Shown here: piece by piece, positions 1 to 6,113 of the stretch | Layout: every line of letters starts with the position of its first letter | Position numbering within the stretch: the stretch's first letter is position 1 | Assembly (NCBI GenBank): GCA_019661945.1 | Contig: JAIFWI010000004.1 | Coordinates: 1-43,469, forward strand | Reading direction: 5' to 3' | DNA length: 43,469 bases | Origin: Candidatus Parcubacteria bacterium | GTDB lineage: Bacteria; Patescibacteriota; Minisyncoccia; Phycocordibacterales; JAKAEA01 | The notes under the pieces: generated by a model | What the model saw: only the letters and a program-made list of their open reading frames with translations | The model's database searches: none | What the model was told of the DNA's origin: nothing | Program-made: the position numbers and the translations under genes

Positions 1-1
1 A

Positions 2-490
2 TTACCGTCCAGAGCGTACAGGACGTGGCGGGTATGGCGGTGGGCTGCCATGCTGCCTGTGCACACTGTTTATGAAGCTGTGTGCAACAAGCGTTAGGTT
101 GAAGTAGTCGTAGATTGCCGCCACAACCACTGCAGTCGCTGACCACTCCAAGAGCATCATGCCGGTGACTGTGTTCTCCACAGTGCCGAACCATGCCTCG
201 CTCATCGAGGTAATCCGCCGGCCGTTCGCCGTGAACTTCTCATGCGTGTCGCTAGCACCCGGCGCCAAGCCGTAGGCCAGGATCCGCCCGAGGGTCTGAG
301 GATTCATCCTCACCACCCTCATAAGCACATCCTGGAACACCTGCTTGGAAAAGGACTGCGGCGAGAAGTGGTTACGAACAGTGTCGAGGGTGATTCTGCA
401 TTCACCCGCGATCTGCTTCGCGATGTTCTCGAGGTACAGCTGGTTCATCTGCTCTTGAGTGCGGACGGATGCCGTTAGTGCAGTTCTCAT
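2..490 (-). CDS. Unrecognised GC-rich protein with one membrane-like helix
   Basis: I do not recognise this 162-residue protein. The ATG at 490 is chosen because a strong Shine-Dalgarno (AAAGGAG) lies just upstream; an in-frame GTG at 547 would extend it by 19 residues but has no such site. The first two thirds look soluble and helical. Around residues 110-135 there is a hydrophobic stretch (GMMLLEW...VVVAAIYDYF) that could be one membrane helix or a buried core helix. The C-terminus is Pro/Arg-rich (PPPYPPRP). Base composition is clearly more GC-rich than the AT-rich genes further on, resembling the gene at 810-1418, purB and the gene at 5051. A well-formed promoter sits about 110 nt upstream. 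The stop codon is at positions 2-4, so the gene is complete, but its downstream neighbour is outside the window. No function is proposed. Confidence 0.75.
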   Translation of the reverse strand: MRTALTASVRTQEQMNQLYLENIAKQIAGECRITLDTVRNHFSPQSFSKQVFQDVLMRVVRMNPQTLGRILAYGLAPGASDTHEKFTANGRRITSMSEAWFGTVENTVTGMMLLEWSATAVVVAAIYDYFNLTLVAHSFINSVHRQHGSPPPYPPRPVRSGR

Positions 491-606
491 TTTTTCTCCT
501 TTCGGGAGATTCTCGTCACCACTATGGATGTAGATATCGAGAGACACCTACATAAGAATCCGAGATAGATTCTTTGACGACCCGATCGTGCCCAATCGAT
601 GCCAAT

Positions 607-635
607 ATAATATCATACTTCTAACGCAGGGTCAA
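607..635 (-). promoter_or_regulatory. Sigma-70-type promoter of the 2-490 gene
   Basis: On the minus strand, TTGACC (630-635) is followed after 17 nt by TATTAT (607-612). This predicts a start near position 600 and a leader of about 110 nt before the ATG at 490. The rest of the 491-809 gap holds only a short repeat copy (649-677) and a terminator (750-777). Confidence 0.6.
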
Positions 636-648
636 GTATTGAGATAGC

Positions 649-677
649 TTTGCTCGCTCTACAGGACGATTTTCGAA
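649..677 (-). repeat. Short degenerate repeat, copy 1 (possible gene-end remnant)
   Basis: This 29-nt stretch matches positions 2008-2036 at 24 of 29 bases. On the minus strand both read as F-E-N-[R/H]-P-x-x-R-A-K, with several of the differences at third codon positions. In both places the copy lies just upstream of a minus-strand gene. The pattern suggests 3' remnants of two related, decayed genes; the parent family is not recognised. Confidence 0.35.
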
Positions 678-749
678 CTATTAAATGGGAGGAGGAATGT
701 CCTTTTCCAAGCATTACGTTAAAAGAAATACAGAGTTTATTAAAATAAA

Positions 750-777
750 AAAAACACCCCAGGGTAAGCCGGGGTGT
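750..777 (-). terminator. Intrinsic terminator of the 810-1418 gene
   Basis: A 7-bp perfect stem (754-760 with 771-777, ACACCCC/GGGGTGT) is followed on the minus strand by a run of T from the A tract at 746-754. It lies about 30 nt past the stop of the 810-1418 gene, as expected for Rho-independent termination. Confidence 0.85.
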
Positions 778-809
778 GAGTGTGCCATGAAATACTGAGT
801 AGCCATCGA

Positions 810-1418
810 TTAAGCCTGGCGGTACATCCGGCGGATTTCTGCAATCCACTCGGGATGATCGGCACTTCGGCCGCAGGCAACCCACTTCTGGTAAAGTTTT
901 ACTTGCGATTCGAGGACGGGTTTGCGGGTTGTCGCAAAGTGCTCAAGTGTGTGTTCGCAGGTTTCGCCATGTGCCAACCGTTCGAACTCAATCATTTTTT
1001 CGTAATCGAGATCCGCCCCAATCCAACCGTTAGCCAGGTGTTCCATTTCGTGCATCATCCCGATTACTACAACCGCCTCAAAAGTAGCATTGATGAGGTG
1101 AGGGTCCTGAGTCAGAGATCGAAGCTTGTTCATCCCTGCCATGAAAGCTTGGATAAACACCGCAACGAGCGGTTTGCCATTTTCGATTTTGCACGCAATA
1201 GGATTGTACTCCACTTGCTTACCTGCCAGCTGGATAGCAGTGTTGTATGGTTGGACCAAGTAGCTCTGACTGTACCGCTGCACGATTCTGTTTGCGTTCA
1301 GGGTGTACCGTTCTTGGACTGGCCTCAAGCTGTACTTACCAGTCATGAGCTGGCTTACGTGGGGTTGAATCTCATTTTCCCAGAATGCAGTTGCCTCTTC
1401 GTGACTTGGCTGTTGCAT
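810..1418 (-). CDS. Putative zincin-like protein with HExxH motif (orphan)
   Basis: This 202-residue protein is not assigned to a named family. It carries H123-E-M-E-H127, a perfect HExxH zinc-protease motif inside a hydrophobic-then-helical context (VVVIGMMHEMEHLANGW), as seen in the active-site helix of zincins. Glutamates about 20 residues later (for example in IEFERLAHGE) could be a third ligand, but that is inference. No signal peptide or membrane helix is seen, so it would be cytoplasmic. The start at 1418 has GGAG about 8 nt upstream. It has its own TTGACC/TATTAC promoter and a strong terminator, hence is monocistronic. The plus-strand frame over the same bases is a shadow: only the minus frame has promoter, ribosome site and terminator. 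Composition is GC-rich like its neighbour at 2-490. Confidence 0.8.
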   Translation of the reverse strand: MQQPSHEEATAFWENEIQPHVSQLMTGKYSLRPVQERYTLNANRIVQRYSQSYLVQPYNTAIQLAGKQVEYNPIACKIENGKPLVAVFIQAFMAGMNKLRSLTQDPHLINATFEAVVVIGMMHEMEHLANGWIGADLDYEKMIEFERLAHGETCEHTLEHFATTRKPVLESQVKLYQKWVACGRSADHPEWIAEIRRMYRQA

Positions 1419-1469
1419 TAATGTGCTCCGGTATGAAGATCGTATTCAATGTAAAAGGACGCCATTACT

Positions 1470-1498
1470 GTAATAACATGATCAGATAGATAGGTCAA
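1470..1498 (-). promoter_or_regulatory. Promoter of the HExxH gene
   Basis: Minus-strand TTGACC (1493-1498), a 17-nt spacer and TATTAC (1470-1475). The layout matches the promoter of the 2-490 gene (TTGACC, 17 nt, TATTAT), suggesting that the two GC-rich genes share a promoter class. The predicted leader is about 45 nt. Confidence 0.6.
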
Positions 1499-1538
1499 AT
1501 ATTTGCTCCAAGGGTTGGGAGCTGTTCGAACGTATCTT

Positions 1539-1961
1539 TTATATGGAAAATTCAATTATCCACTCAATGCCATATTTATCTCTAAACATGCCCGCATATG
1601 TTCCCCAAGGACTATCCCCCATTGGTCCTTCTACTTTTCCTCCAGCTGAAAGGCCACTAAATAATTTGTCTGCTTCTTCTTTGCTTTCGGTGTTTATTAT
1701 AATCTTACTTCTGTTTTCATTCTCATTTACTTTTCCCATTATTTCTGGAACATCATTTGCCATTAACATATTATTTTTACCGATGGGCAAAGTAATAAGC
1801 ATTATTTTATTTTCCTCGTTTTTTGCCACCGGGAATTCAGTACTTGCGATATCCTTGAAACGTATCACTTTTGCGAACTCTCCGCCGAATACTGATTTGT
1901 AAAAAGTAAAAGCTTCTTCAGCATTACCATTAAAGTTAATCCAAGGATTTATTGTTGCCAT
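1539..1961 (-). CDS. VOC superfamily protein (PhnB/glyoxalase-like)
   Basis: 140 residues, the usual length of single-unit VOC proteins annotated as PhnB-like or '3-demethylubiquinone-9 3-methyltransferase' domain. Diagnostic features are the opening I-N-P-W-I-N-F-N-G-N-A-E-E-A-F-x-F-Y segment, then V-F-G-G at residues 24-27, an internal repeat of the beta-alpha-beta-beta-beta unit, and the closing P-W-G-x-Y-x-G-M-F-x-D-K-Y-G-I-E-W segment near residues 118-135. Substrate is unknown; many members bind small antibiotics or metals, and this cannot be read from sequence. The start is supported by TATCAT preceded by TGA exactly 6 nt before the ATG, implying a leaderless mRNA. A second PhnB-like gene lies at 6114-6599; the two are clearly diverged. 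Confidence 0.85.
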   Translation of the reverse strand: MATINPWINFNGNAEEAFTFYKSVFGGEFAKVIRFKDIASTEFPVAKNEENKIMLITLPIGKNNMLMANDVPEIMGKVNENENRSKIIINTESKEEADKLFSGLSAGGKVEGPMGDSPWGTYAGMFRDKYGIEWIIEFSI

Positions 1962-1967
1962 ACTTCA

Positions 1968-1976
1968 ATGATATCA
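1968..1976 (-). promoter_or_regulatory. Extended -10, leaderless start of VOC gene
   Basis: TGA-TATCAT on the minus strand, 6 nt before the ATG at 1961; no Shine-Dalgarno. Confidence 0.5.
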
Positions 1977-2007
1977 AATTAAATTAATTTGATGAAGCGT
2001 TTTTTAT

Positions 2008-2036
2008 TTTGCTCGCCCTGGTGGATGATTTTCGAA
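2008..2036 (-). repeat. Short degenerate repeat, copy 2
   Basis: Partner of the 649-677 copy (24 of 29 bases identical). It reads FENHPPGRAK then a TAA stop on the minus strand, like the tail of a lost gene, between the SIR2-like gene and the VOC gene. Confidence 0.35.
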
Positions 2037-2072
2037 TTTTTTTAATACGGAAAGAGTAATGGTGCCTGTTAT

Positions 2073-2978
2073 CTACTGGTCATTAAAGCAATTTTCAACT
2101 AGATCTACTGCTGTTTCATATACATGGATTTTTTCTGTCGCCATGGCATACCTTTTGCTGAGGAAATTTACAACAGACCCTATTCTTTCGGGGTTATGAA
2201 CGGTGACATAAATTTCTGAAATTGGGTTCCGAATAGTCAGGTTATTTAGGTTTACTTCTAAGCCGGCGCCGAGACCTATGATATATAGCTGTATAGCTGC
2301 AGTAATGTCATGTGTACTAAAAGTATGACTATGGCTTTCATGGCATGACACTGCATCTATATATTCACCACTATTTGTTTTATGAGTTTCCTGAACTCTG
2401 AATATGTGAGCCGAGTTTGTTTCCAGTTCGCGGTACAAACTGCCATGTGGGTATAGTGCATTTACTATCACATCTGATAACTGACTCAATCTACCGCGAC
2501 GAATTGAAAGACGGTCTTTTTGTGGTAAAAAACTAAAGTCGAGGAAATTATCCTCCAAAACGCGGTCATAGTTATAATTCACAAAAGCAATTTTTCCGTC
2601 GAGGTTTGGCTTAGTAAGAATTTTAACATTCAGTCGCTCCAACCATCCATTTTCGGGAGCTCGATACTTTTCCTCAAAAATATCCCGCATTACTTGGAAT
2701 ATGTCGTTCTCAATATCAAGACCGGTTGAGTGATACTTTTTTGCGCGAGATTCAATGCTTATACAAACATCGATTGTCGGATGGTCCTTACCACTTCCAA
2801 CTTTTTCCACCCACTCCGAGATGGCCTCTTTGTGTTTATAACGATTCACTGTATCGCGCTTCATATGCTCAAGAATTAAATCCTGTAGTTCATCCCAAAC
2901 TGGCAGGCCGTAGTCTACAGATGCTCCAGCTCCAAGAATGACAAGTCGTTTTACATTACTATTGGGGCGAAAATGCAT
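2073..2978 (-). CDS. SIR2-like domain protein (candidate NADase)
   Basis: 301 residues with the hallmarks of the SIR2-like superfamily. The nucleotide-binding G16-A-G-A-S20 is followed by an acid and G-L-P-V-W-D-E-L. N136-Y-D138 (in FVNYNYDR) corresponds to the family's T-N-Y-D motif. H178-G-S lies at the usual place of the catalytic histidine, and I-I-G-L-G appears near residue 235. Stand-alone SIR2-like proteins and domains in known anti-phage systems (ThsA of Thoeris, DSR1/2) hydrolyse NAD+; that this one does so is inference. No TIR, Argonaute, HerA or other defence partner adjoins it. The neighbours are a tRNA-Asn gene 28 nt upstream and a VOC gene downstream. There is no clear Shine-Dalgarno; a weak TAATGA box lies 6 nt before the ATG. 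Confidence 0.8.
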   Translation of the reverse strand: MHFRPNSNVKRLVILGAGASVDYGLPVWDELQDLILEHMKRDTVNRYKHKEAISEWVEKVGSGKDHPTIDVCISIESRAKKYHSTGLDIENDIFQVMRDIFEEKYRAPENGWLERLNVKILTKPNLDGKIAFVNYNYDRVLEDNFLDFSFLPQKDRLSIRRGRLSQLSDVIVNALYPHGSLYRELETNSAHIFRVQETHKTNSGEYIDAVSCHESHSHTFSTHDITAAIQLYIIGLGAGLEVNLNNLTIRNPISEIYVTVHNPERIGSVVNFLSKRYAMATEKIHVYETAVDLVENCFNDQ

Positions 2979-3006
2979 TGAATGTCATTATTAAAAAACT
3001 CTAGGG

Positions 3007-3078
3007 CTCCCCCGGCAGGATTCGAACCTGCGACCAATCGCTTAACAGGCGACTGCTCTACCGCTGAGCTACAGGGGA
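3007..3078 (-). tRNA. tRNA-Asn (GTT)
   Basis: A complete 72-nt cloverleaf on the minus strand. The acceptor stem TCCCCTG pairs with CGGGGGA, the D arm is GCTC/GAGC, the anticodon stem closes the loop CTGTTAA with anticodon GTT, and the T arm is GCAGG-TTCGAAT-CCTGC. The discriminator is G. CCA is not encoded (CCC follows), so CCA must be added by the nucleotidyltransferase. Confidence 0.97.
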
Positions 3079-3141
3079 ATGTAAGAAAATAATATCAGAA
3101 TTTGCTGAATTGTAAACGCCGTGGTTGAGGTGAGCATACCT

Positions 3142-3150
3142 TGCTATACT
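3142..3150 (+). promoter_or_regulatory. Extended -10, leaderless start of small membrane protein
   Basis: TGC-TATACT with exactly 6 nt to the ATG at 3157. Confidence 0.55.
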
Positions 3151-3156
3151 AATAAT

Positions 3157-3321
3157 ATGAGTTCGAAATCGTTGATCTGGCTTTGTATGGTCATTGGTTC
3201 CACTATCGGCGGAGCTATTCCAAATCTATGGGGCGCGACTTTCCTATCAATGTCCTCTGTCTTTCTAACTGCCCTTGGCGGTATTGTCGGCATCTGGATT
3301 GGTTTTAATCTCAGCAGGTAA
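3157..3321 (+). CDS. Small membrane protein, glycine-rich helices
   Basis: A 54-residue protein starting MSSKSLIW. The ATG at 3157 is chosen over the upstream GTG at 3121 because a TGCTATACT box sits 6 nt before it. Two hydrophobic helices are visible (about residues 5-25 and 30-50), both rich in Gly (GGAIPN, LGGIVGIWIG), as in helix-packing glycine zippers. The ending G-F-N-L-S-R puts a charge at the membrane edge. It resembles the many short AtpI- or holin-like two-helix proteins of this kind of genome, but there is no diagnostic motif and I assign no function. Confidence 0.6.
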   Translation: MSSKSLIWLCMVIGSTIGGAIPNLWGATFLSMSSVFLTALGGIVGIWIGFNLSR

Positions 3322-3342
3322 AATACTCTGCCGCTTTTTTAT

Positions 3343-3371
3343 TCGACAATCTTATACATTCTAGTTATAGT
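3343..3371 (+). promoter_or_regulatory. purB promoter
   Basis: TCGACA (3343-3348), a 17-nt spacer and TATAGT (3366-3371); each box is 5 of 6 to consensus. The predicted start near 3378 is immediately in front of the hairpin at 3381-3399. Confidence 0.65.
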
Positions 3372-3380
3372 ACCTCCAGA

Positions 3381-3406
3381 GCTGTCTATTGTGGACAGCG
3401 TTTTTT
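3381..3406 (+). promoter_or_regulatory. Hairpin plus T6 in the purB leader (attenuator-like)
   Basis: GCTGTC/GACAGC stem (3381-3386 with 3394-3399), a 7-nt loop, then G and TTTTTT. By shape it is a Rho-independent terminator. By position it lies at the very 5' end of the purB transcript, so it could be an attenuator, a 5' stabilising hairpin, or the terminator of the small gene ending at 3321. Confidence 0.65.
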
Positions 3407-3433
3407 GAGAAATTTTTTAGAGAGGAATAGACC

Positions 3434-4894
3434 ATGATCTCTGCGACCTCGGCCTTTCGGATTTACAAGTCGCCGCTGACGAGCCGTTACACGGGTGCAG
3501 CCATGCAGGAACTCTTCGGTGATCAGAGAAAGTTTACCACCTGGCGAATTCTCTGGTACAAGATGGCGTTCTGTCAGCACCGGCTTGGAGTGTCACGTGT
3601 GACCATGCCTCAAGTTGAAGAACTTGAGAGACATGTGAACATCACCGACGAAGAAATTCGGGCGGCCATGGCACTGGAGAAAACGCTGAAGCACGATGTC
3701 GTCGCTCACTCACAAACGTATGGAGTCGCCTGTCCCCTTGCGGCGCCGATTATCCACCTTGCATGCACCAGCATGTTCGTGTGCGACAACACCGATCTCA
3801 TCATCATGCGCGATGGCCTTGACCTCCTCATCACCAAACTCGTCCGATGTATCGATCGGATGGCCAAGCAAGCTGAGAAATGGGCACACCTGCCCACTCT
3901 CGGCTGGACTCATTTACAGCCCGCTCAACCAACAACGGTCGGCAAGCGCATTGCGATCTGGATGCAGGATCTGGTGATGGACCTTGAGGATCTTGTTTCG
4001 GTCAGGGATGGCATGAAGTTTCTCGGGGCCAAGGGAGCTACTGGTACTCAAGATAGCTACCTCAAGCTTTTTGGCGGAGATGACGAGAAGGTGCTGCAGC
4101 TCGACAGAATGATTACAAATAAGTGTGGCTTTACGTATACCATGTCTGCTGTCTGCGGGCAGACCTACACTCGGAAAGTTGATGCCAAGATTCTCTCAGT
4201 GCTCGGAGGTATCGGATCAAGCATCCACAAAATGATGCAGGATCTACGCCTACTTCAGCACATGAAAGAAATCGAAGAGCCGTTCGATGAAAGCCAGGTC
4301 GGCTCAAGCGCTATGGCCTACAAGCGCAATCCAATGCGTTCAGAGCGCGCCTGCGGTTTGGCTCGGCACAGTATCATGCTTCCTCTGGAAGCCCTGATGA
4401 CTCATGCCACGCAGATGTTTGAGCGAACGCTCGATGACAGCGCTCCCCGGAGAATTTATATTCCGGAAGCATTCTTGGCGGCAGATGCCACCTTGACGAT
4501 TGTCCAGAATGTCTTCGAGAGACTGGTTGTCTATCCGAAGATGATTCAAAGGAATCTGGCCGAGGAGCTACCTTTCATGGCCACCGAGGACATCATCGAC
4601 GCCGTGGTCAAGGTGGGCAAGAATCGCGCTGAATGCCACGAAAGACTGCGAGTCATTGCCCAAGAATCCGGCCGACAGGTTAAGGAAGAAGGCAAGGACA
4701 ATCCATTCATTGAATTGATCAAGGCCGATCCTTACTTCGAAGATGTCACAGAAGTTGTCGGCCAAGCTCTCAAGGGTGCAAACTTCATCGGCCGGGCCCC
4801 AGCTCAGACACGAACTTTCTTGAATAATGAAATCAGACCGGTTCTCAACCGGTACCGTGATCAACTCGAAGGCAGTAGCGAGCTTCGAGTTTAG
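3434..4894 (+). CDS. purB: Adenylosuccinate lyase, eukaryotic-type ADSL subfamily
   Basis: 486 residues, the length of animal and fungal adenylosuccinate lyase rather than the ~430-residue Bacillus form. It cleaves SAICAR and adenylosuccinate, releasing fumarate, in purine synthesis. Visible motifs in order are S-P-L-T-S-R-Y near residue 13, the T-L-G-W-T-H-L-Q-P-A-Q catalytic-histidine segment near 155, G-A-K-G-A-T-G-T-Q near 200, G-Q-T-Y-T-R-K-V-D, and the fumarase/lyase signature with the catalytic-serine loop G290-S-S-A-M-x-Y-K-R-N-P-M. After it come F-E-R-T-L-D-D-S-A-x-R-R and L-P-F-M-A-T-E, as in human ADSL. The start has AGAGGAA about 8 nt upstream, a dedicated promoter and a terminator, so it is monocistronic. 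The gene is GC-rich relative to its surroundings and stands alone without other pur genes, which suggests transfer and use of scavenged IMP. Confidence 0.96.
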   Translation: MISATSAFRIYKSPLTSRYTGAAMQELFGDQRKFTTWRILWYKMAFCQHRLGVSRVTMPQVEELERHVNITDEEIRAAMALEKTLKHDVVAHSQTYGVACPLAAPIIHLACTSMFVCDNTDLIIMRDGLDLLITKLVRCIDRMAKQAEKWAHLPTLGWTHLQPAQPTTVGKRIAIWMQDLVMDLEDLVSVRDGMKFLGAKGATGTQDSYLKLFGGDDEKVLQLDRMITNKCGFTYTMSAVCGQTYTRKVDAKILSVLGGIGSSIHKMMQDLRLLQHMKEIEEPFDESQVGSSAMAYKRNPMRSERACGLARHSIMLPLEALMTHATQMFERTLDDSAPRRIYIPEAFLAADATLTIVQNVFERLVVYPKMIQRNLAEELPFMATEDIIDAVVKVGKNRAECHERLRVIAQESGRQVKEEGKDNPFIELIKADPYFEDVTEVVGQALKGANFIGRAPAQTRTFLNNEIRPVLNRYRDQLEGSSELRV

Positions 4895-4909
4895 TTCAGT
4901 TCTTTCCCG

Positions 4910-4934
4910 ACGGAGTAATGTTGCTCCGTTTTTT
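4910..4934 (+). terminator. purB terminator
   Basis: ACGGAG/CTCCGT stem (4910-4915 with 4924-4929), an 8-nt loop, then a T run to 4934, 16 nt after the stop. Confidence 0.9.
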
Positions 4935-4968
4935 ATACCCAAATTTTTAAGTACATTTTTTGCTGCCA

Positions 4969-4995
4969 TTGACAATACATAGATTTTGTTATAAT
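4969..4995 (+). promoter_or_regulatory. Strong promoter of the 5051 gene
   Basis: Perfect TTGACA (4969-4974) with TATAAT at 4990-4995 (15-nt spacer), or TAATAT at 4992-4997 (17-nt spacer). The leader is about 45 nt. Confidence 0.8.
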
Positions 4996-5050
4996 ATACA
5001 TACCAGTTGCACTGATTCCCTGTTCCCCATTCACACCAACGAGGTGAATC

Positions 5051-5389
5051 ATGACAGAGATACTTGCCTTCGTTGCTCTGGTTGTCCTGGCAGTCGGTAT
5101 CTTCCTCATCCTCTACGGCATCAGGATGATCCGTGAGCTTCGTCAGCTGGATATGATGTTCAAGATGACCGGCGAATGGGTCAAGCGCCAGATGCTGACA
5201 ACTCCTCTGTATGAAGGTGAGCCGACGTACATGAGGACATACCGCGTCGCCAAGGATGAAAGCGACGAGCAACTTGGCCGAATTGCGATCAAGGTCAACA
5301 CCGCGGTTTACTGCGGTGGCTCGATCCTTCTCGGCCTTGGGCTCTGCATCGCCGCTCTAATCTGGTTGACACAACTCGCCGCCGCGTAA
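5051..5389 (+). CDS. Two-helix membrane protein, GC-rich, unknown
   Basis: 112 residues. An N-terminal membrane helix (about 4-24, AFVALVVLAVGIFLILYGI) is followed by a charged amphipathic middle of about 55 residues (RELRQLDMMFKMTGEWVKRQ...) and a second helix (about 87-108) ending in a short LAAA tail, so both termini probably lie on one side. GAGGTGA lies 6-7 nt before the ATG, a good Shine-Dalgarno. It has the best -35/-10 promoter of the window and a hairpin terminator, so it is likely well expressed and monocistronic. The codon choice is GC-rich, like purB upstream. No family is recognised. Confidence 0.75.
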   Translation: MTEILAFVALVVLAVGIFLILYGIRMIRELRQLDMMFKMTGEWVKRQMLTTPLYEGEPTYMRTYRVAKDESDEQLGRIAIKVNTAVYCGGSILLGLGLCIAALIWLTQLAAA

Positions 5390-5400
5390 TGAGCGAGCCG

Positions 5401-5434
5401 AAACACCCCCACAGTGAACCACTGGAGGGGGTTT
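5401..5434 (+). terminator. Terminator hairpin after the 5051 gene
   Basis: CCCCC-a-CAGTG (5406-5416) pairs with CACTG-ga-GGGGG (5420-5431) and a short T tail follows. It lies 17 nt after the stop. The flanking AAA/TTT would let it act in both directions, but the T tract is weak. Confidence 0.6.
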
Positions 5435-5469
5435 ACTGTTTTATATAATTAAACTCTCTTTTTTATCAA

Positions 5470-5478
5470 TGCTACTAT
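5470..5478 (+). promoter_or_regulatory. Extended -10, leaderless start at 5485
   Basis: TGC-TACTAT with 6 nt to the ATG at 5485. Confidence 0.5.
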
Positions 5479-5484
5479 ATATAG

Positions 5485-6096
5485 ATGCTTAACCTTACTA
5501 AAAGCGAATTAGCGATTCTACGGAAGCTTAATACTCCTATTAAGATACAAGACTTTTTAGATACACTTCCAATTAATTTCGAAAAAAAGGGCAACACTAA
5601 TATGTCACCACGAAGAGTTCTTCGAGAAAAAAAAGCTCATTGTATGGAAGGAGCACTTCTGGCAGCGGCGGCTTTATGGCTCAATGGCCAGTCGCCGCTT
5701 TTGCTTGATCTTAAAGCCATGCCTCATGATGATGACCATGTAGTCACTTTGTATAAAATTAATGGCCTTTGGGGAGCAATCTCAAAAACAAATCATGCCA
5801 CATTGAGATTTCGCGATCCAATTTACAAAACAGTGCGCGAATTAGCCCTGTCATATTTCCACGAATATTTTCTCGAGAAAAACAGTAAAAAAGTCCTGTA
5901 CAGTTATTCCAAGCCCTTTAATTTAAAACGCTTTGGCCAAAATTGGATTACTTCTGAAGAAGATCTCTGGGATTTAGCTATAGATCTCGATGACTCACCT
6001 CACACCAGGCTTTTCCCTAAGAAAAATAAAAAATACTTCCGTAAAGCTGATGCCATGGAACGTAAAGCCGGCAAGCTTCTTGAATGGAAAAAATAG
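5485..6096 (+). CDS. Transglutaminase-like superfamily protein (inferred)
   Basis: 203 residues, soluble, with no signal peptide. A Cys in a helix start (A-H-C53-M-E-G-A-L-L-A-A-A) is followed by D-D-D-H85-V-V-T-L-Y on a predicted strand, then by a strand ending R-F-R-D111-P-I-Y. This Cys-His-Asp order and spacing, with a C-x-E-G-A helix, is the transglutaminase/papain-like core, so I place it there by motif only. The lysine-rich C-terminus (KKNKKYFRKADAMERKAGK) suggests nucleic-acid or membrane contact but proves nothing. The upstream TGCTACTAT box 6 nt from the ATG supports the start. The downstream VOC gene has its own -10 inside the 3' end of this gene and starts 18 nt after the stop. Confidence 0.7.
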   Translation: MLNLTKSELAILRKLNTPIKIQDFLDTLPINFEKKGNTNMSPRRVLREKKAHCMEGALLAAAALWLNGQSPLLLDLKAMPHDDDHVVTLYKINGLWGAISKTNHATLRFRDPIYKTVRELALSYFHEYFLEKNSKKVLYSYSKPFNLKRFGQNWITSEEDLWDLAIDLDDSPHTRLFPKKNKKYFRKADAMERKAGKLLEWKK

Positions 6097-6101
6097 AAGT
6101 G

Positions 6102-6107
6102 TATAAT
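6102..6107 (+). promoter_or_regulatory. -10 box of leaderless VOC gene
   Basis: Perfect TATAAT with 6 nt to the ATG at 6114; it directly follows the TAG at 6094-6096 of the previous gene. Confidence 0.55.
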
Positions 6108-6113
6108 AGCTTT

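Noticed and set aside
16-490. Phage holin or toxin for the 2-490 gene
   Set aside because: One uncertain hydrophobic stretch and no antitoxin or lysis neighbours; left as unknown.
613-885. A 90-codon minus-strand gene spanning the terminator
   Set aside because: It reads through the hairpin and T tract and over the 3' end of the HExxH gene; no features.
780-1421. A 213-codon plus-strand gene opposite the HExxH gene
   Set aside because: The minus frame has promoter, Shine-Dalgarno and terminator; the plus frame has none and begins within the terminator.
4568-5272. A 234-codon minus-strand frame
   Set aside because: It runs antisense through the end of purB, its terminator and the 5051 gene, with no start signals.
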